A stretch of 64,000 nt of DNA from Nonomuraea jabiensis (GTDB taxonomy: Bacteria; Actinomycetota; Actinomycetes; Streptosporangiales; Streptosporangiaceae), in NCBI RefSeq assembly GCF_014204795.1, contig NZ_JACHMB010000001.1:7452501-7516500 (forward strand), written 5' to 3'. Both the position numbers and the translations under genes were made by a program. This document shows, in pieces, positions 16,362 through 24,903 of this stretch (position 1 is the first letter of the stretch; every line of letters begins with the position of its first letter). A model generated the notes under the pieces. The model did no database searches, had not been told where the DNA came from, and saw only the letters and a program-made list of their open reading frames with translations.

Positions 16362-17942
16362 ATGGCGCTCGACGTGCGCGAGGCCCCAAGAAAAGGCGTG
16401 AAGCCCGAGGCGGCTCCACGGCCCCGCCGGGAGATCACCACGGCGTTCGTGGTGAGCAGGATCGCGGTGCTGGCCGTGGCCGCCGCGATCCTGCTCTACG
16501 CCGTGCCGCCGCTGGTCGCCGCCGAATCGTGGGCCTCGCTCGCGCTGCTGTGCGCCGTCAGCGCGGCCATCGCCTACCTCTACCTGACCCGCCGCTTCAT
16601 CCCGGCCAAGTACCTGGTCCCCGGCACCGTCTTCCTGATCGCCTTCCAGGTGTTCCCCGTCGTCTACACGGTCACCACCGCGTTCACGAACTTCGGCGAC
16701 GGGCACCGCGGCGACAAGGCCGCCGCCGTCACCGCCATCGAGACCGGCTCGGTGCGGCAGACCCCCGGCTCGCCCGAGTACGCCCTGACGGCCGCGCTGC
16801 GCGGTGACGAGCTGGTGTTCCTGCTGGTCGACCCCAAGACCAAGCAGGTGCGGCTGGGCGACTCCGAGGGGCTGTCGCCGCTGGCGGGCGCCCAGGTCGG
16901 GGTCACCGGCAAGGTGCTGGCGGCCCCCGGGCTGACCGTGCTCAAGGCGCCCGAGGCCGCCGCCCGCGGGCGGGAGATCTCCGCGCTGACCGTGCCGACC
17001 GGCGACGGCGCGATCAAGGCGAACGGGCTCAGCCGGGCCGTCGAGGGCAAGGCGGCGCTCGTGTACGACGCCGGCTGCGACTGCGTGCGCGGCAACGGCG
17101 ACACCTGGACGGCCGACGAGAGCCAGGGCTTCTTCGTCAACGCCAAGGGCGAGCACCTGGCGCAGGGCTGGCAGGTGGGCGTCGGGCTCGACAACTTCGC
17201 TCGGGTGCTTACAAATCCGACTATTTCGGGATATTTCGCGGGGGTGTTCGGCTGGAACCTGGTCTTCGCGCTGGCCTCCGTGCTCGGCACGTTCGCGCTC
17301 GGCATGTCGGTCGCGCTGGCGCTGCACCACCCCCGGATGCGCGGCACCCGGTTCTACCGGATCGCGCTGATCCTGCCCTACGCGATGCCCGCCTTCGCCA
17401 TGCTGCTGGTGTGGCGTGACATGTTCAACCGCGACTTCGGCCTGATCAACCAGCTCCTCGGCGCCAACGTCGACTGGCTGGGCGAGACCGCGACCGCCCG
17501 GTTCGGGGTGATCCTGGTCAACCTCTGGCTCGGCTTCCCGTACATGTTCCTCGTCACCACCGGCGCGCTGCAGGCCATCCCGCGCGAGCTGACCGAGGCG
17601 GCGGCCATCGACGGGGCCACGCCGTGGAAGGCGTTCCGGCGGGTGACGCTGCCGCTGCTGCTGGTGGCGCTCACCCCGCTGCTGATCTCGTCGTTCGCCT
17701 ACAACTTCAACAACTTCAACGCGATCGCGCTCACCACCGAGGGCGGGCCGTTCCCGGCCGACAACCCGCAGGTGGGCGGCACCGACCTGCTGATCACCTA
17801 CACCTTCAGGCTGGCGTTCGGCGCGGGCGGCGCGCAGTTCGGCTTCGCGGCGGCGGTCTCGGTGTTCATCTTCACGATCGTGGCCGTCATCTCGGCCGTG
17901 GCGTTCCGCCGTACCCGCAAGCAGGAGGAGGTCTACGCGTGA
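16362..17942 (+). CDS. malF: Maltose ABC transporter permease MalF
   Basis: 526 residues, ATG two bases after the malE stop and without its own strong ribosome binding site, so probably coupled. Three N-terminal helices (about 25-110) precede a long extracytoplasmic domain (about 115-275) corresponding to the MalF P2 loop that contacts the binding protein. Then come five core helices with the EAA loop (ELTEAAAIDGATPWKAFRRVTLP) that docks to the ATPase. A short run of codons unusual for this genome occurs at 17206-17240 (CTT ACA AAT, ATT, TAT) at the start of the core domain. No ATPase gene is in the operon. Confidence 0.93.
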   Translation: MALDVREAPRKGVKPEAAPRPRREITTAFVVSRIAVLAVAAAILLYAVPPLVAAESWASLALLCAVSAAIAYLYLTRRFIPAKYLVPGTVFLIAFQVFPVVYTVTTAFTNFGDGHRGDKAAAVTAIETGSVRQTPGSPEYALTAALRGDELVFLLVDPKTKQVRLGDSEGLSPLAGAQVGVTGKVLAAPGLTVLKAPEAAARGREISALTVPTGDGAIKANGLSRAVEGKAALVYDAGCDCVRGNGDTWTADESQGFFVNAKGEHLAQGWQVGVGLDNFARVLTNPTISGYFAGVFGWNLVFALASVLGTFALGMSVALALHHPRMRGTRFYRIALILPYAMPAFAMLLVWRDMFNRDFGLINQLLGANVDWLGETATARFGVILVNLWLGFPYMFLVTTGALQAIPRELTEAAAIDGATPWKAFRRVTLPLLLVALTPLLISSFAYNFNNFNAIALTTEGGPFPADNPQVGGTDLLITYTFRLAFGAGGAQFGFAAAVSVFIFTIVAVISAVAFRRTRKQEEVYA

Positions 17943-18778
17943 AGCTCGCCCTCAGGCACGTCTTCGTGCTGATCGTGTGCGCGTTCGCGCTCTTCCCGAT
18001 CCTGTTCGTGGTCTCGGCCGCGATCAACCCCATGGGCACGCTGGCCTCAACCGACCTGCTGCCGACCGGGGCCAGCCTGACCAACTTCGCCAACCTGCTG
18101 ACCTCCGACAGCTACCCGTTCGGCCGGTGGTTCTTCAACTCGGTGTTCATCGCTCTGGTGGCCTCGTTCGCGAGCCTGCTGCTGTCGATGCTCGCCGCGT
18201 ACGCCTTCAGCCGCATGCGCTTCGCGGGCCGCCGGGTCGGGCTGCTGGCGCTGCTGCTCATCCAGATGTTCCCGCAGTTCCTGGCCATCGTGACGATCTT
18301 CATGATCTTCACCAGGGTGACCGAGCTGTATCCGGCCTTCGGGTTCAACACCGTGTGGGGGCTGATGCTGCTCTACCTCGGCGGCGCGCTCGGCGTGAAC
18401 ACCTGGCTGATGAAGGGCTTCCTCGACACCGTGCCGAAGGAGCTGGACGAGGCCGCCACCGTGGACGGGGCCACGCACGCGCAGATCTTCTGGCGGGTGA
18501 TCATGCCGCTGGTCACGCCGATCCTCGCGGTCACGGCGCTGCTGGCGTTCATCGGCACGATGAGCGAGTTCCTCATGGCGAACGTGTTCCTGCGCGACCC
18601 CGAGAGCAAGACCCTCGCCGTCGGCATGTACGGAATGATCGCCGGCGACCACCGCAACGCGAACTTCGGCATGTTCGCCGCGGCGACGCTGCTTACCGCG
18701 ATTCCGACGGTGAGTGTGTTCCTCTGGTTGCAGAAGTACATCGTCTCCGGGCTCACCGCCGGGGCTGTCAAGGGATAG
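17939..18778 (+). CDS. malG: Maltose ABC transporter permease MalG
   Basis: 279 residues; GTG start overlaps the malF stop (GTGA) with GCAGGAGGAG just upstream. Six predicted membrane helices. The EAA loop ELDEAATVDGATHAQIFWRVIMP lies between helices four and five. The C-terminus (YIVSGLTAGAVKG) matches the MalG tail that inserts at the ATPase interface in the E. coli transporter. With MalF it forms the membrane channel; the energising ATPase is probably the MsiK-type protein encoded at 34975. Confidence 0.94.
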   Translation: MKLALRHVFVLIVCAFALFPILFVVSAAINPMGTLASTDLLPTGASLTNFANLLTSDSYPFGRWFFNSVFIALVASFASLLLSMLAAYAFSRMRFAGRRVGLLALLLIQMFPQFLAIVTIFMIFTRVTELYPAFGFNTVWGLMLLYLGGALGVNTWLMKGFLDTVPKELDEAATVDGATHAQIFWRVIMPLVTPILAVTALLAFIGTMSEFLMANVFLRDPESKTLAVGMYGMIAGDHRNANFGMFAAATLLTAIPTVSVFLWLQKYIVSGLTAGAVKG

Positions 18779-20563
18779 GTGGATTTGCGCTTCATCGGGG
18801 AGCCGCATCACGACGGCTCAGCTCTGTACGTCTCCGAGCAGGAGCCCGCCCTCGGCTCCCGGGTGACGCTGTGGCTGCGGGCGCCGCTGGCCGCCGGGAT
18901 CACGGGCGTGCACGTGCGTACCGTGCACGACGGCGAGCCGCGCTACGCCGAGGCGGCGCCGGACCCGTCGCGGCGGCAGGCCGGCGGGTACGGCGGCACG
19001 GACGTCTGGTGGCGGGCCGAGATCACCGCGGTCAACCCGGTGACCCCGTACCGGTTCCTGCTGGCCACGCGGGGCGGCCAGGCGTGGCTGACCGCGGCCG
19101 GGCTCGTCGCCCACGACGTGACCGACGCGGGCGACTTCCGCCTCGTGTGCCACCGGCCGCCGCCCTCCTGGATGTCGGACGCGATCGTCTACCAGATCTT
19201 CCCCGACCGTTTCGACCGCTCCCGGCCCATGCGCGACCTGCCCGACTGGGCGCTGCCCCGCGACTGGGACCGCGACCCGGTCATCCCCTCCGGCCCCGGC
19301 ACCTCGGGGCAGTTCTACGGCGGCGACCTCGACGGCGTCGTCCAGCGGCTCGACCACATCCAGAGCCTCGGCGCGGACACCGTCTACCTGACGCCGATCT
19401 TCCCCGCCCGCTCCAACCACCGCTACGACGCCGCCACGTTCGAGCACGTCGACCCGCTGCTCGGCGGCGACGAGGCGCTGCACCGCCTGTCCGGCGCCCT
19501 GCACGCCCGCGGCATGCGCCTGCTCGGCGACATCACCACCAACCACTGCGGCGACACGCACGAATGGTTCACCGCGGCCGTCTCCGACGTGAACGCGGTC
19601 GAGCGCGAGATGTTCTACTTCGACCGCGACTCCGGCGACTACGAGTCCTGGTGGGGCGTCAAGACGCTGCCCAAGCTCAACTGGGGCAGCGAGCTCGTCC
19701 GCGCCCGCATGCGGGCCGTGCTGAAGAAGTGGCTCGGGCCGCTGGACGGCTGGCGCGTGGACGTGGCCAACATGACCGGCAGGCACGCCGCCGCCGACCA
19801 CAACCACGAGGTCGCCGCCATGCTCCGGGCCGAGCTGGGCCCCGAGGCGGCGTTCATCGCCGAGCACAACCACGACGCCTCCTGCGACCTCGACCGCGAC
19901 GGCTGGCACGGCACCATGAACTACGGCGGCTTCACCCGCCCCGTCTGGACCTGGCTGCGCGGGCCCGAGCTGGACCTCGACCACTTCCTCGGCGTGCCGG
20001 GCGGCGTGCCGTCGCGCGACGGGACGGCCGCGCTGGCCACGTTCCGGTCGTTCGCGTCCCACATGTCGTGGCGCTCGCTCGTCCACTCCTGGCAGCTGCT
20101 CGACTCGCACGACTCGCCCCGCATCCGCACCGTCACCGGCTCGCGCGAGCGCCACCTGCTCGCGCTCGGCCTGCAGGCCACGCTGCCGGGCACGCCGATG
20201 GTGTTCGCGGGCAGCGAGTTCGGCCTGACCGGGGTGAACGGCGAGCACTCCCGCACCCCGATGCCCTGGAACCGGCCCGCGGACCAGGACCTGGCGACGC
20301 TGGCGGCCTACCGGGAGCTGCTCGGGCTGCGCCGCGCCGAGCCCGCGCTGCGCCACGGCGGCCTGCGCTGGCTGCACGCCGACGCCGACTGCCTGGTCTT
20401 CGCGCGGGAGACGTACGAGGAGTCGATCCTGGTGTGCGTGCGGCGGGCGCCCGGCGCGCCGCTGCGCCTCGGCGTCCACGCCCGCGGCCTCTACAACGCC
20501 GAGGACGGGGATGTGCTGCCGGGTGACGGTCCTTCGGTGCGTCTCTGGCGTCTCACGCGTTGA
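18779..20563 (+). CDS. GH13 neopullulanase / cyclomaltodextrinase-like amylase
   Basis: 594 residues, GTG start immediately after the malG stop. An N-terminal beta-sandwich of CBM34/N-domain type (about 1-125) precedes the GH13 barrel. The catalytic triad is present: D328 (GWRVDVANM), E362 (FIAEHNHD) and D445 (LLDSHDSPR). Entry region IVYQIFPDRFDRS and GGDLDGVVQRLDHIQSLG are typical of neopullulanase-subfamily enzymes. No signal peptide, so it acts inside the cell on imported malto-oligosaccharides or cyclodextrins, producing maltose and glucose for the divergent alpha-glucosidase. Exact specificity (pullulan, cyclodextrin, linear dextrins) cannot be read. Confidence 0.9.
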   Translation: MDLRFIGEPHHDGSALYVSEQEPALGSRVTLWLRAPLAAGITGVHVRTVHDGEPRYAEAAPDPSRRQAGGYGGTDVWWRAEITAVNPVTPYRFLLATRGGQAWLTAAGLVAHDVTDAGDFRLVCHRPPPSWMSDAIVYQIFPDRFDRSRPMRDLPDWALPRDWDRDPVIPSGPGTSGQFYGGDLDGVVQRLDHIQSLGADTVYLTPIFPARSNHRYDAATFEHVDPLLGGDEALHRLSGALHARGMRLLGDITTNHCGDTHEWFTAAVSDVNAVEREMFYFDRDSGDYESWWGVKTLPKLNWGSELVRARMRAVLKKWLGPLDGWRVDVANMTGRHAAADHNHEVAAMLRAELGPEAAFIAEHNHDASCDLDRDGWHGTMNYGGFTRPVWTWLRGPELDLDHFLGVPGGVPSRDGTAALATFRSFASHMSWRSLVHSWQLLDSHDSPRIRTVTGSRERHLLALGLQATLPGTPMVFAGSEFGLTGVNGEHSRTPMPWNRPADQDLATLAAYRELLGLRRAEPALRHGGLRWLHADADCLVFARETYEESILVCVRRAPGAPLRLGVHARGLYNAEDGDVLPGDGPSVRLWRLTR

Positions 20564-20619
20564 TCACGCTACCTTGGGCTTCCCCCCCATCCGCTCCAAC
20601 TCGATAGTGGTGTGCTCGA

Positions 20620-21876
20620 ATGAGGTTGCTGCCCGTCGCCGTCATGGCGGCTCTCCTGCCCGGTTTCGCTCCGGCGGCCCCCGCGTACGCGCTGGCGGGC
20701 ACCACGTACTACGTGGACTCCAAGTCGGGCAACGACGACGCGGCGGGCACCAGCGCCACCGCGCCGTGGAAGTCCCTCGACAAGGTCAACGCCGCCGACC
20801 TCAAGCCGGGCGACGCGGTCAGCTTCAAGCGCGGCAGCTCCTTCACCGGCTCGCTCAAGCTCGAGGCCAACGGCACCGCGGCCAGGCCGATCGTCGTCCA
20901 GGCGTACGGCACCGGCCCCCTGGCCAGGATCAGCGGCATGGACGACGACTGCGTCGTGCTCAGCGGCAACCACTGGCGCGTCAGCGGCCTGCGGGCCTCC
21001 CGCTGCCGCTGGGCCGGCTTCCAGGTCGCCGGCGACAGCAACGAGCTGGCCGGCGTGCAGGCCGACGGCAACATCGCGGGCGTCTACGTCACCCCGTCCG
21101 GCTCGCGCAACGTCATCCGCGACAGCGTCCTGACCGACAACAACCGGATGAGCGTCAACGACGAGGGCGGCGACAACGACTCCGGCGCCTTCGGCGTGCT
21201 GCTCAACGGCGACGACAACCTCGTGACCGGCAACACCATCACCGGCAGCTTCGCCAAGAGCGCCGACTACGGCACCGACGGGGCCGCCGTCGAGATCTTC
21301 GACGGCGACCGCAACCGCGTCACCCACAACACCTCCAGGAACAACGAGACGTTCACCGAGCTCGGCGCCCAGAAGGGCAAGACCGCCACCGGCAACGTGT
21401 TCGCCTTCAACGTCGTGACCTCCTCCCGCAGCCGCGGCTCCTTCCTCATCACCCGCGGCCCGCGCCACGTCGTCGGGCCCGTCAAGGGCACGGTCGCCGT
21501 CCAGAACTCGGTCTACCTGCCGGCCAAGGACACCATCGGCTGGTCCTGCCACGACGGGTGCGCCCCATCGATCCTGAAACTGCGCAACAACGTGATCGTG
21601 GTGGGCGGCGAGGCCGGCTGGGAGGACGGCAAGGGGGCCGACGAGGGCGGCAGCGTCTACCAGGGGCGCGTGAACAAGTTCAAGCTGGGGCCGAAGTCGA
21701 TCGTGGCCGATCCGAAGTTCGTCTCCCGTACCGACCTGCGGCTGCGGCCCGGCTCGCCGGCGCTCGGCCGCGGCCTGCCCCTCAGCTCCAAGTGGTACGG
21801 GGGCGCGGCGCTCGGCAAGGACATGGTCGGCAAGCCCCTGGCAGGCGCGCCTGACGCGGGCGCCTACCAGCACTGA
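20620..21876 (+). CDS. Secreted right-handed parallel beta-helix protein
   Basis: 418 residues with an N-terminal signal peptide (about 1-25, MRLLPVAVMAALLPGF to AYALA). The body begins TTYYVDSKSGNDDAAGTS, the conserved opening of DUF1565/pectate-lyase-like beta-helix proteins, followed by successive N/D/G-rich coils (LSGNHWRVSGL, GVLLNGDDNLVTGNTITG) at about 22-residue spacing. Such proteins are polysaccharide lyases, epimerases or carbohydrate binders; no catalytic set is recognisable. It follows the GH13 gene by 56 bases with no strong ribosome binding site and may have its own promoter. Substrate unknown. Confidence 0.85.
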   Translation: MRLLPVAVMAALLPGFAPAAPAYALAGTTYYVDSKSGNDDAAGTSATAPWKSLDKVNAADLKPGDAVSFKRGSSFTGSLKLEANGTAARPIVVQAYGTGPLARISGMDDDCVVLSGNHWRVSGLRASRCRWAGFQVAGDSNELAGVQADGNIAGVYVTPSGSRNVIRDSVLTDNNRMSVNDEGGDNDSGAFGVLLNGDDNLVTGNTITGSFAKSADYGTDGAAVEIFDGDRNRVTHNTSRNNETFTELGAQKGKTATGNVFAFNVVTSSRSRGSFLITRGPRHVVGPVKGTVAVQNSVYLPAKDTIGWSCHDGCAPSILKLRNNVIVVGGEAGWEDGKGADEGGSVYQGRVNKFKLGPKSIVADPKFVSRTDLRLRPGSPALGRGLPLSSKWYGGAALGKDMVGKPLAGAPDAGAYQH

Positions 21877-21901
21877 CGCGCCTTCCCCGCACTGACGCCG
21901 C

Positions 21902-21997
21902 GTGGTCGCCGAGCGCGAGCCGTCGGACCGCGTCGCCGACGTGCTCGACCCGGTCAGCGCCGCCGAGATCGCCATCGGCGGGCTGCGCTCGTTCTAG
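21902..21997 (+). pseudogene. Possible coding relic or micro-ORF
   Basis: A 31-codon open frame beginning GTG GTC GCC GAG and ending in TAG reads VVAEREPSDRVADVLDPVSA and then AEIAIGGLRSF. Codon third positions are strongly GC and the composition looks protein-like (DVLDPVSAAEIAIGGL), as at the C-terminal end of a degraded gene. No ribosome binding site is evident. It may also be chance. Confidence 0.25.
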
Positions 21998-22006
21998 AGT
22001 GGACGG

Positions 22007-22309
22007 GTGCTTCCAGATCTTCGCCAGCCGCTGGTGCGGCAGCTCGCCGAGTCCGACGCCCCCAGGCGCTACTGGCACCTGGGCGACGAGAACGGGCGCG
22101 CCTGGCTGTTCGAGAGCGTCGAGGGCGACGGCCACGAAGAGTGGGCGATCAGGCAGGTGCTGGTGGGCGCCGACCGGACCGGCCGCCGCTACTGGTGGCG
22201 CCACCTGCAGGACGAGCACGGCTTCCTCACCGACCAGCCGCTGGAGGTCTGGGAGCTGACCGAGATCACGGAGCAGGCGTTCGAGGCCGTCTGGGAGGCG
22301 AGCGACTGA
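22007..22309 (+). CDS. Small hypothetical protein, 100 residues
   Basis: GTG start; an acidic soluble protein rich in Trp and aromatic residues (RRYWHLGDENGRAWLFE, RRYWWRHLQDEHGFL, LEVWELTEITEQAFEAVWE). No known domain is recognised; the repeated aromatic-acidic strand pattern suggests a small beta-sheet fold. Third codon positions follow the genome's GC preference, which supports coding. It converges on the SDR gene, 17 bases away. Function unknown. Confidence 0.55.
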   Translation: MLPDLRQPLVRQLAESDAPRRYWHLGDENGRAWLFESVEGDGHEEWAIRQVLVGADRTGRRYWWRHLQDEHGFLTDQPLEVWELTEITEQAFEAVWEASD

Positions 22310-22326
22310 GGCGTCAGCTGCCCGCG

Positions 22327-23028
22327 TCAGCTGCTCGTGGCCAGCGCCGGGTAGAGGCGCTCCAGCTCGCCCGAGAGCCCGGCCTTCGACTGCCGGCTGA
22401 TGGCGTCGGCCAGCACCTCGTAGGCCCCGGTCTCCAGGGCGTCGAGGGTCTGCGCGACGACCTCCGCCGGAGTGATCTTGGGTCCGGTGACGTGGGCGGC
22501 CATGTCGGTGTCGATGTAGCCCGCGTGCACCCCCAGGACGTGGGTGCCCTGCTCCTTCAGCTCCAGCCGCAGGGCGTTGGTCAGGGACCACGCCGCCGCC
22601 TTCGACGCGGCGTACCCGCTCGCCTGGGGCAGCGTGATGAACGACAGCACCGACAGGACGTTCACCAGCGCCCCGCCGCCGTTGCGGGCCAGGACGGGGG
22701 CGAAGGCGCGGCTCATGGACAGGGTGCCGAAGTAGTTGGTGTCCATCTCGGCGCGCGCCGAGTCCAGGTCAGGGCTGCCCGAACGCGAGATGCCGGCGTT
22801 GTTGATCAGCAGGTCCACGTCGCCGCAGCGCTCGGCCGCGGCCGCGACCGCGGCCGGGTCGGTGACGTCGAGCTCGACGGGGGTGAGGTTCGTGCCGGTG
22901 ATCGTGGCGGGGTTCCTGGCGGCCGCGTAGACCGTGCGGGCTCCCCGGTCCAGGAGGGCCTGGGCGAAGGCGGCGCCCAGGCCGCGGTTGGCGCCGGTGA
23001 CGAGTGCGACACTGCCGGAGATCTTCAT
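22327..23028 (-). CDS. Short-chain dehydrogenase/reductase
   Basis: 233 residues, single-domain classical SDR. The cofactor motif TGANRGLG, the NNAG motif (LLINNAGIS), the catalytic Ser (VNVLSVLSFI) and YxxxK (YAASKAAAW) are intact. A basic residue after the glycine motif (R) fits NADP(H). It is 23 bases downstream of the thiolase gene and probably co-transcribed, suggesting an acyl-CoA or polyketide-like reduction; the substrate is not determined. Confidence 0.93.
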   Translation of the reverse strand: MKISGSVALVTGANRGLGAAFAQALLDRGARTVYAAARNPATITGTNLTPVELDVTDPAAVAAAAERCGDVDLLINNAGISRSGSPDLDSARAEMDTNYFGTLSMSRAFAPVLARNGGGALVNVLSVLSFITLPQASGYAASKAAAWSLTNALRLELKEQGTHVLGVHAGYIDTDMAAHVTGPKITPAEVVAQTLDALETGAYEVLADAISRQSKAGLSGELERLYPALATSS

Positions 23029-23051
23029 GACGTACTGCTCCAAAGGTGTTG

Positions 23052-24209
23052 TCAGGGACGTTCGAGGATGAGGGCGTTGGCGAGGCCGCCCGCCTCGCAC
23101 ATGGTCTGCAGCGCGTAGCGGGCGCCGCGCTCGGCCATCGCGTGGACCAGGGTCGTGGCGATGCGGGCGCCGCTGGCGCCCAGCGGGTGGCCGAGGGCGA
23201 TGGCGCCGCCCTTGACGTTGACCTTGGCCGGATCGGCGCCGGTCTCCTGGAGCCAGGCCAGCACGACGCTCGCGAACGCCTCGTTGACCTCGAACAGGTC
23301 GATGTCGGCGAGGCTCAGCCCCGCGCGGCGCAGGACCTTCTCCGTGGCCGGGATGACGCCGGTGAGCATGAGGATCGGGTCCGAGCCGACGACGGCGAAG
23401 CTGTGCAGCCGGGCCAGGGGCCGCAGGCCCAGGCGGGCCGCCGTCTCCGAGGTGGTGACCAGTACGGCCGCCGCCCCGTCGTTGATGGGGCTGCTGTTGC
23501 CCGCGGTCACCGACCAGTCGATCTGCGGGAACCGCTCGGCGTAACCGGGGTCGGTGAAGGCGGGCCTGAGCCCGGCCAGGATCTCCGGCGTCGTGCTCGG
23601 GCGTACCGACTCGTCCCGGTCGAGCCCGCCGACGGGCGCCAGCTCGCCGGCGAAGGAGGCGGCGGCGGCCTTGCGGTGCGAGCCGGCGGAGAACTCGTCG
23701 AGCTGCTCGCGGCCGAGCGACCACTTGGCCGCGATGAGCTCCGCGCTGATGCCCTGCGGCACCAGGCCGCCGGGGAAGCGCGCGGCCAGCGCCGGACCGA
23801 ACGGGTCGGCGCCCGCGGGCACGTTCGACCACATCGGCACCCGGCTCATCGACTCCACGCCGCACGCCACCACCAGGTCGTACGCGCCGGACATCACCCC
23901 TTGCGCGGCGAAGTGCACGGCCTGCTGTGACGAACCGCACTGCCGGTCCACCGTGACGGCGGGCACCGACTCCGGGAGGCCGGCCGCCAGCCAGGCGTTG
24001 CGGGTGGTGTTCATGGCCTGCTCGCCCACCTGGTCGACGCAGCCGCCGATCACGTCGTCCACCAGGGACGGGTCCACCCCGCTGCGCTCGATCAGGGCGC
24101 GCAGCGTGTGCGCGAGCAGGTCCACGGGGTGGATCGCGGACAGGCCGCCGCCTGGTTTGCCCTTGCCGATCGGAGTACGTACGGCTTGCACGATGACGGC
24201 GTCACGCAC
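23052..24209 (-). CDS. Acetyl-CoA acyltransferase (thiolase)
   Basis: 385 residues, GTG start with GAGGAGGG upstream. Catalyses Claisen condensation or thiolytic cleavage of 3-ketoacyl-CoA. The nucleophilic Cys lies in DRQCGSSQQAVHFAA, and the other active-site elements NEAFAS, GGAIALGHPLGASGAR and MCEAGGLANA are complete. The closest pattern is that of degradative acyl-CoA thiolases used in fatty acid or steroid side-chain catabolism. It forms an operon with the SDR and lies downstream of a TetR gene, with a large dyad in the 76-base gap. Confidence 0.94.
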   Translation of the reverse strand: MRDAVIVQAVRTPIGKGKPGGGLSAIHPVDLLAHTLRALIERSGVDPSLVDDVIGGCVDQVGEQAMNTTRNAWLAAGLPESVPAVTVDRQCGSSQQAVHFAAQGVMSGAYDLVVACGVESMSRVPMWSNVPAGADPFGPALAARFPGGLVPQGISAELIAAKWSLGREQLDEFSAGSHRKAAAASFAGELAPVGGLDRDESVRPSTTPEILAGLRPAFTDPGYAERFPQIDWSVTAGNSSPINDGAAAVLVTTSETAARLGLRPLARLHSFAVVGSDPILMLTGVIPATEKVLRRAGLSLADIDLFEVNEAFASVVLAWLQETGADPAKVNVKGGAIALGHPLGASGARIATTLVHAMAERGARYALQTMCEAGGLANALILERP

Positions 24210-24225
24210 AGCGCCCTCCTCATCA

Positions 24226-24273
24226 GTTGGAAAACTGAACCCACTCTAGACCCAGTGGGTTGGATTTTCCAAC
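24226..24273. promoter_or_regulatory. 48-bp two-tier symmetric dyad upstream of the thiolase
   Basis: Two nested inverted repeats share exactly the same centre (between 24249 and 24250): outer GTTGGAAAA (24226-24234) / TTTTCCAAC (24265-24273) and inner AACCCACT (24238-24245) / AGTGGGTT (24254-24261). It lies 17 bases upstream of the thiolase start and 13 bases downstream of the TetR stop. Equal symmetry at two radii fits two repressor dimers or one large operator; as RNA it would also form a terminator-like hairpin for the tetR transcript. Confidence 0.7.
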
Positions 24274-24285
24274 GGACCCTTCCGG

Positions 24286-24849
24286 TCAGGAGGTGGAGCG
24301 CGCCAGGCCGTCGATGATCAGCTGGATGGCCGCGTCGAAGGTGCGGCCGATCTCCTCGGGGTCGTCGGACATGTGCCCCTGGGTCTCGGCCAGGATGAAA
24401 CCCGAGACGAACGCGTGCAGGATGTCGCTCGTCCGCCGCAGCTCCGGCTCCGGCACCCCCGCCAGCCGCAGGATGCGGTAGAGCGTCTGCCAGATGGGCA
24501 GCCGCCGGTCGGCGACGAGACTCGGATGGGTGTGGACATATCCCCATACGGCGGGGTGTTCCTTCGCGTGCCGGTGGTAGGCCAGCGCCAGCGCCATGAG
24601 CTGCTCCTCCCACGGGGCGCCGTCGTCCGGCGGCATGTGCATGCGCTCGGCCGCCGTGGCGCAGACCAGCCCCAGCAGCGCCTCCTTGCTCTCCACGTGG
24701 TGGTAGAGGGACATCGGGTTGACGTTCAGTTCGGCCGCCAGCTTGCGCATGGACAGCCCCTCCACCCCGCTCTCGTCCATCAGGCGCACCGCCGTGGTGC
24801 TGATCTCCTCGAGAGTCAGGGGGGCACCCCTGCGCGCGCTCACTGCCAT
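24286..24849 (-). CDS. TetR/AcrR regulator divergent from CYP102
   Basis: 187 residues. The N-terminal helix-turn-helix is LTLEEISTTAVRLMDESGVEGLSMRKLAAELNVNPMSLYHHV split over 12-53, and the all-helical ligand domain has a TetR_C pattern (HAFVSGFILAETQG). The ATG at 24849 lies inside the operator pair at 24847-24883, so the mRNA is either leaderless or starts from the in-frame ATG at 24873. This recalls Bm3R1, the TetR-type repressor of CYP102A1 in Bacillus megaterium that binds an operator by its own gene. Likely an autorepressor that also controls the P450; it may control the thiolase as well. Confidence 0.92.
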   Translation of the reverse strand: MAVSARRGAPLTLEEISTTAVRLMDESGVEGLSMRKLAAELNVNPMSLYHHVESKEALLGLVCATAAERMHMPPDDGAPWEEQLMALALAYHRHAKEHPAVWGYVHTHPSLVADRRLPIWQTLYRILRLAGVPEPELRRTSDILHAFVSGFILAETQGHMSDDPEEIGRTFDAAIQLIIDGLARSTS

Positions 24850-24883
24850 ACACCGTATGGTAGCGTCAGCCATACGGTGTATG
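24847..24883. promoter_or_regulatory. Mirror pair of TetR operators between tetR and CYP102
   Basis: CATACACCGTATGG (24847-24860) and CCATACGGTGTATG (24870-24883) are exact reverse complements separated by nine bases, and each half is itself a CATAC-N3-GTATG palindrome. Two TetR dimers could bind side by side. The left site covers the ATG at 24849, giving direct feedback on the regulator; the right site ends 20 bases before the P450 ATG. Confidence 0.85.
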
Positions 24884-24903
24884 GTTACTCGAAGGGAGCA
24901 ATC

